DNA of 64,000 nucleotides from contig JAYQSP010000004.1 in assembly GCA_038146925.1 (NCBI GenBank), forward strand, positions 124,001-188,000, read 5' to 3'. The position numbers were made by a program, and so were the translations under genes. The notes below the pieces were generated by a model that did not search any database, had not been told where the DNA came from, and worked only from the letters and a program-made list of their open reading frames with translations. Source of the DNA: UBA830 sp038146925. GTDB lineage: Bacteria; Pseudomonadota; Alphaproteobacteria; MPNO01; UBA830. This document shows positions 60,573-64,000 of this stretch, piece by piece; position 1 is the first letter of the stretch, and each line of letters starts with the position of its first letter.

Positions 60573-61448
60573 CTAGTGTCCTCCCGGCGATCCACCGCGG
60601 CGGGTTTCCTCGCGGACGCTGTACCAGTTGCCGGCGAAGATAATCAGCGCGCCGACGGCGGTCCACGGGTCGAGCGCTTCGGCGTAAAGCAGAAACCCGA
60701 TGATCGCCATGACAGGCAGGCGCAGGAAATCGAGCGGGAAAATGATCGTGATGTCGGCCAGGGTCAGCGCGCGGGCCATGGCGTAATGCGCCCACAATCC
60801 GGCGAGTCCCCAGACCAGGATCCACGGGATGTCCGCCAGCCCGGGCGTGACCCAGTCGAAGATAAACACGGCCGGGATCAGGCCGGCGGGCAGTTGCAGC
60901 AGGTTCATCCAGAAGATGATCCCCTGCGGCGATTCCGTGCGGGTGAGGAATTTGACCAGCACGCCGGAACCCGCATAGAGGAACGACCCGGTGATCATGA
61001 CCAGTCCGGCGAGGTTGAAGGCCGAGCCCTCCGGCCGCAGGATCAGCAACACCCCGGCGAATCCGAAAATGGTCGCCACCCATTTGTGCCGCCACATTTT
61101 TTCGCCCAGGAACAGGACAGCCAGCAGCGCGGTAAACAGCGGGATGGAAAACTCGATGGCCGTCAGATCGGACAGCGTCAGATGCACGATGCCGTATATC
61201 CAGCATATCTGGGCGCCGAACTGTACGATCGCGCGGCCCAGGTGCCAGCGGAACTGATGGATGCGAATGTCGACGAAACCGGTCCGCGCCATGAACGGCA
61301 GAACGACCAGCACCCCGATCAGGCTGCGGAAGAACAGGATCTCGAAGGTCGACATTTCGGTGTGCAGACTGCGGGCCGCGATCGCCATGCCCGCGAAACC
61401 TGCCATCGTGCCGCAGAACCACAGAACGGCTTGAAACAGAGGCGGCAC
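60573..61448 (-). CDS. EamA/DMT-family transporter (run of four, copy 4)
   Basis: A 291-residue, ten-helix transporter. The start is GTG at 61448, overlapping the upstream TAG stop by 1 base. Repeats end in LTAIEFSIPLFTALLAVLFLGEK and ALTLADITIIFPLDFLRLPV. It is the last of four similar genes transcribed leftward. Between 60529 and 60572 only an imperfect hairpin was seen. Confidence 0.87.
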   Translation of the reverse strand: MPPLFQAVLWFCGTMAGFAGMAIAARSLHTEMSTFEILFFRSLIGVLVVLPFMARTGFVDIRIHQFRWHLGRAIVQFGAQICWIYGIVHLTLSDLTAIEFSIPLFTALLAVLFLGEKMWRHKWVATIFGFAGVLLILRPEGSAFNLAGLVMITGSFLYAGSGVLVKFLTRTESPQGIIFWMNLLQLPAGLIPAVFIFDWVTPGLADIPWILVWGLAGLWAHYAMARALTLADITIIFPLDFLRLPVMAIIGFLLYAEALDPWTAVGALIIFAGNWYSVREETRRGGSPGGH

Positions 61449-62344
61449 TACGGCGCTGCCTTGCGGGTTTCGCGCCAGACCGAGTAGTAGTTCCCGGCAA
61501 ATATCAGCAGCGCGCCGGCCAGCACCCAGACGCTGACGGCTTCGGAATAGACCAGCCAGCCGATAAACGCCGCCAGCGGCAGGCGGACGAAATCGACCGG
61601 GATGCAGACGGTGGCGTCGGCCAGCTGAAACGCGCGGGCGAGGCAGAAATGCGCCGACATGCCGGTCAGCCCCATGGCCAGCAGCCAGGGCGCGTCGGCC
61701 CAGCCGGGCCATACCCATTCGAACCAGAAGATCGCCGGCAGCAGGGCCAGCGGCAGCTGGATGATCTGCATCCAGAACACGATCACCCAGGGGGCGTCGT
61801 CCGCGGTCAGCGACTTCATCATCACGTTGGAAATGCCGTAACAGAGCGCGCCTAGCAGGACGACCAGCGCGCCTTCGGTCACGATTTCGAGGCCGGGCCG
61901 CAGGATGACCAGCACGCCCGCCATTCCCATGACGACGGCGACGATGCGGTGGGATTTCGCCTGCTCTCCGAGAAACAGCATGGCGATGATGGCGGTCCAC
62001 ATCGGCATGGTGAATTCCAGCGCCGTCACATGCGCCATCGGCAGCAGCGTGATGCCGATCACCCAGCACCACTGGCCGCCGAAATGGACGACGTTGCGGC
62101 CGACCTGCATGCCGAATCGTCGGGTCTTCACCTTGTAGAAACCAAGGCGCCAGGCGACCAGGCACATGACCGGAATGCCGATCAGGGAGCGGAACGACAA
62201 CAGCTCGAAGCTCGACATATTGGTCGAAAGCTCGCGCACCGCGATCATCATCAGGATGAACGAGGCCGCCGTGCCCAATACCCAACAGGCCGCCAGAACG
62301 GCGTTCTGGGCCGGTTGTTCCGTGGGTGCCGCGGGTTCTGCCAT
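61448..62344 (-). CDS. EamA/DMT-family transporter (run of four, copy 3)
   Basis: A 298-residue transporter. Repeats end in VTALEFTMPMWTAIIAMLFLGE and AFQLADATVCIPVDFVRLPLAAF. The N-terminus is extended and polar (EPAAPTEQPAQ). It is followed directly by copy 4 with a 1-base overlap and preceded by copy 2 after 24 bases. Confidence 0.87.
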   Translation of the reverse strand: MAEPAAPTEQPAQNAVLAACWVLGTAASFILMMIAVRELSTNMSSFELLSFRSLIGIPVMCLVAWRLGFYKVKTRRFGMQVGRNVVHFGGQWCWVIGITLLPMAHVTALEFTMPMWTAIIAMLFLGEQAKSHRIVAVVMGMAGVLVILRPGLEIVTEGALVVLLGALCYGISNVMMKSLTADDAPWVIVFWMQIIQLPLALLPAIFWFEWVWPGWADAPWLLAMGLTGMSAHFCLARAFQLADATVCIPVDFVRLPLAAFIGWLVYSEAVSVWVLAGALLIFAGNYYSVWRETRKAAP

Positions 62345-62368
62345 CGGTGTCGCGTCCGGTTGCTGGAG

Positions 62369-63283
62369 TCAGTCGGGGGTCGGAGCGGCGGTGCGGGCGG
62401 CCCGGGTTTCCCGGCGGACGATGAAGAGCGTCGAGACAAAGATAACCGCCCCGCCGATCCATGCCCAGACCACCGGCGCCTCGCCGAAGAATATAAATGC
62501 GCCGAGCGTCACCCAGGGCAGTTTGGTGAAATCGACGATAATGATCAGGCTGGCGTCCGCCAGCGCCAGCGCGCGCGCCAGCAGCCAGTGCGCCAGCGTC
62601 GCGCTCGCGGCAAGGCCGATCAGCCATGGGATGTCGCCCAGCGGCGGAATGCCGATGCCGCCCATCGCCCAGGCGGCGATCAGCGCCAGCGGCAGGTGGA
62701 TCACGTTCATGTAGAACACGATGGTGTCGCTGGTCCCGTCGCGCATCAGCACTTTGGTCGCGATGTTGGCGCCGGCGTAACCCGCGGCGGAGACGATGGC
62801 CGCGATGGCCGCGATCGTTACCGGCTCGAGGCCGGGACGGAGGATGATCAGCACGCCGGTAAAGCCGAAGAATGTCGCGATCCAGCGCATCAGATCGACC
62901 TTTTCGCCCAGGCAAAGAATCGCGAGCACGATGGTGAACAACGGCACCGTGAACTGCAGCGACATGCCGACCGACAGATTGATCTGCGAAATAGCGTAGA
63001 ACCACCCGGCGACGCCGACGAAGTGCATCAGATTGCGGAACAGGTGCCAGCCGAACCTGCGGGTGCGGAACATAGCGCTGCCCGACCGCGCGAAGACCGG
63101 CGCCAGCAGGGCCAGGCCGATAAACGCCCGCCAGAACGCCAGCTCGCCCGTGTTGTAGCGGTCGGCCAGGTGGCGCACGATCATCACCATCGACATGAAG
63201 GCGAAGGTCGACAGGGTGATCCAGATAAAGCCTCGCAGGTTCGGCGGCAGCGCCGTGAAACTGTTTCGAATGCTGCCGGTCAT
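62369..63283 (-). CDS. EamA/DMT-family transporter (run of four, copy 2)
   Basis: A 304-residue transporter. Repeats end in VGMSLQFTVPLFTIVLAILCLGEK and LALADASLIIIVDFTKLPWVTL. Its start overlaps the stop of copy 1 by 4 bases (ATGA). It shares the same helix pattern and motif placement as its neighbours, but the loops differ. Confidence 0.87.
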   Translation of the reverse strand: MTGSIRNSFTALPPNLRGFIWITLSTFAFMSMVMIVRHLADRYNTGELAFWRAFIGLALLAPVFARSGSAMFRTRRFGWHLFRNLMHFVGVAGWFYAISQINLSVGMSLQFTVPLFTIVLAILCLGEKVDLMRWIATFFGFTGVLIILRPGLEPVTIAAIAAIVSAAGYAGANIATKVLMRDGTSDTIVFYMNVIHLPLALIAAWAMGGIGIPPLGDIPWLIGLAASATLAHWLLARALALADASLIIIVDFTKLPWVTLGAFIFFGEAPVVWAWIGGAVIFVSTLFIVRRETRAARTAAPTPD

Positions 63284-64000
63284 GACTCGTCACTCGCCGC
63301 AGCGTCGGCTTTGCGCTGTTTCTCTAGGCGGCTTTCGCGGGCGGTAATGTACCAGGTGCTCATGAAGATGATGCCGCCGCCGATCCAGACCCATTCGCTC
63401 GGCACCTCGCCGAACAGGGCGAAGGCGAACCCGGATGTGATCGGCAGCCGCAGGAAATCCGTCGGCCCGATGATGCTGGCATCCGCCATGCGCAGCGCGC
63501 TGGTGTACATGAATGGTGCCAGTGTTCCCAACGCGCCGATGAACAGAATGGGCAGGATGTCGTCGACCGTCGGCGGAACCCACAGCCAAATGGTCAAAGG
63601 AATGCTGAGCAGCAGAATGAAAAAATTGGTGTAGAACGTCAGCGCCAGCGGTGTTTCCGTCTTGACCATGAATTTCAGGAATATGACGGTCCCCGCATAG
63701 AGCGCCGCGGAGCCCAGGATCATCATCTCCGCCCACCCGACGGCCAGGTTGCCGGGCTGAAGGACGACCAGCGTGCCGCAGAATCCTGCAGCCGTCGCGA
63801 CCGTACGCCGCCAGCCGACCCGCTCTCCCAGAAACATGACGGCAAGCAGGATCAGGAACAGCGGCAACGTGAAGTGGATGGCGACTGCCTTGCCCAGCGG
63901 TACCACCCCGATGGCGTAAAACCACATGATCATGCCGCCGAAATTGACCACGGCGCGCAGGATATGCATGCCCGGTCGCCTGGTTTTCAGCAGATGCACG
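63280..64000 (-). CDS. EamA/DMT-family transporter (run of four, copy 1; 5' end outside window)
   Basis: The last 240 codons of a ten-helix transporter; about 60 N-terminal residues lie beyond the window. Repeats end in AVAIHFTLPLFLILLAVMFLGER and ALRMADASIIGPTDFLRLPI. The C-terminus is basic then acidic (RLEKQRKADAAASDES). It is the first visible gene of the four-gene leftward unit. Confidence 0.87.
   Translation of the reverse strand, partial: VHLLKTRRPGMHILRAVVNFGGMIMWFYAIGVVPLGKAVAIHFTLPLFLILLAVMFLGERVGWRRTVATAAGFCGTLVVLQPGNLAVGWAEMMILGSAALYAGTVIFLKFMVKTETPLALTFYTNFFILLLSIPLTIWLWVPPTVDDILPILFIGALGTLAPFMYTSALRMADASIIGPTDFLRLPITSGFAFALFGEVPSEWVWIGGGIIFMSTWYITARESRLEKQRKADAAASDES

Noticed and set aside
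60573..63293. A single 906-codon frame on the minus strand
   Set aside because: Only its final 291 codons are a real transporter; the rest is out-of-frame shadow of the neighbouring EamA genes, which have clear motifs in other frames.
1..64000. tRNA, rRNA, CRISPR arrays, insertion sequences, phage genes, toxin-antitoxin pairs
   Set aside because: No clover-leaf-like sequence, direct-repeat array, transposase motif or integrase was recognised; very short RNA genes could still be missed by reading alone.

Overview
The window is GC-rich, densely packed DNA from an alphaproteobacterium, most like a member of the Rhodospirillales. This is inferred from a ChrR-type ECF sigma/anti-sigma pair, a DUF2336 protein, a coxLMS-type molybdenum hydroxylase operon, UbiD-family decarboxylases, GTG/TTG starts and many 1-4 base gene overlaps. 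No insertion sequence, phage block, CRISPR array, tRNA or rRNA was seen. Apart from the sigma/anti-sigma pair there is no recognisable transcription factor in 64 kb.

Region 1 (1-19.4 kb) starts with the end of an ECF sigma factor and its zinc anti-sigma factor. It continues as a catabolic island: a UbiD decarboxylase, a flavin-binding split-barrel protein, a LigI-like lactonase relative, a split thiamine-diphosphate decarboxylase, an Ldh2 dehydrogenase, an alpha/beta hydrolase, an HsaA-like flavin hydroxylase, a fumarylacetoacetase-type enzyme, a two-domain extradiol-type VOC protein, an acetolactate-synthase-like enzyme and an MmgE/PrpD protein. A complete Liv-type ABC importer closes it. 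The most economical reading is uptake and breakdown of an aromatic or heteroaromatic carboxylic acid with ring hydroxylation and meta-cleavage; the substrate cannot be named from sequence.

Region 2 (19.5-28.6 kb) holds small conserved proteins, a TauE/SafE permease, a DUF2336 protein, an EamA exporter, an esterase/formamidase-like hydrolase, a TauD/TfdA dioxygenase, a YgjP-type metallopeptidase and an MFS transporter.

Region 3 (28.1-35.2 kb) is rich in tRNA modification genes: queA-tgt-queG, dusA and a YhhQ-type queuosine-precursor transporter. The Tgt lacks the zinc-binding cysteines. Between these genes lie two small reading frames, each behind a perfect sigma-54 (-24/-12) promoter.

Region 4 (35.2-49.7 kb) carries a molybdenum hydroxylase locus with two different large subunits around one FAD and one 2Fe-2S subunit (L1-M-S-L2). 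Next come a collapsed sensor-kinase pseudogene, an NtaA-type flavin monooxygenase, a class V aminotransferase, a second UbiD, a TrpB-like enzyme, an aldo/keto reductase, a YHS-domain protein and a small ferredoxin-like protein.

Region 5 (49.7-64 kb) contains small proteins, an alpha/beta hydrolase with an unusual nucleophile elbow, a TauD dioxygenase translationally coupled to a ferritin-like protein, an orphan binding protein, a nonsense-decayed plsB relic, a quinone oxidoreductase, a third UbiD (paralogous to the first), a tartrate/isopropylmalate-type dehydrogenase, a glutathione transferase and a run of four EamA transporters, the last one cut by the window edge.
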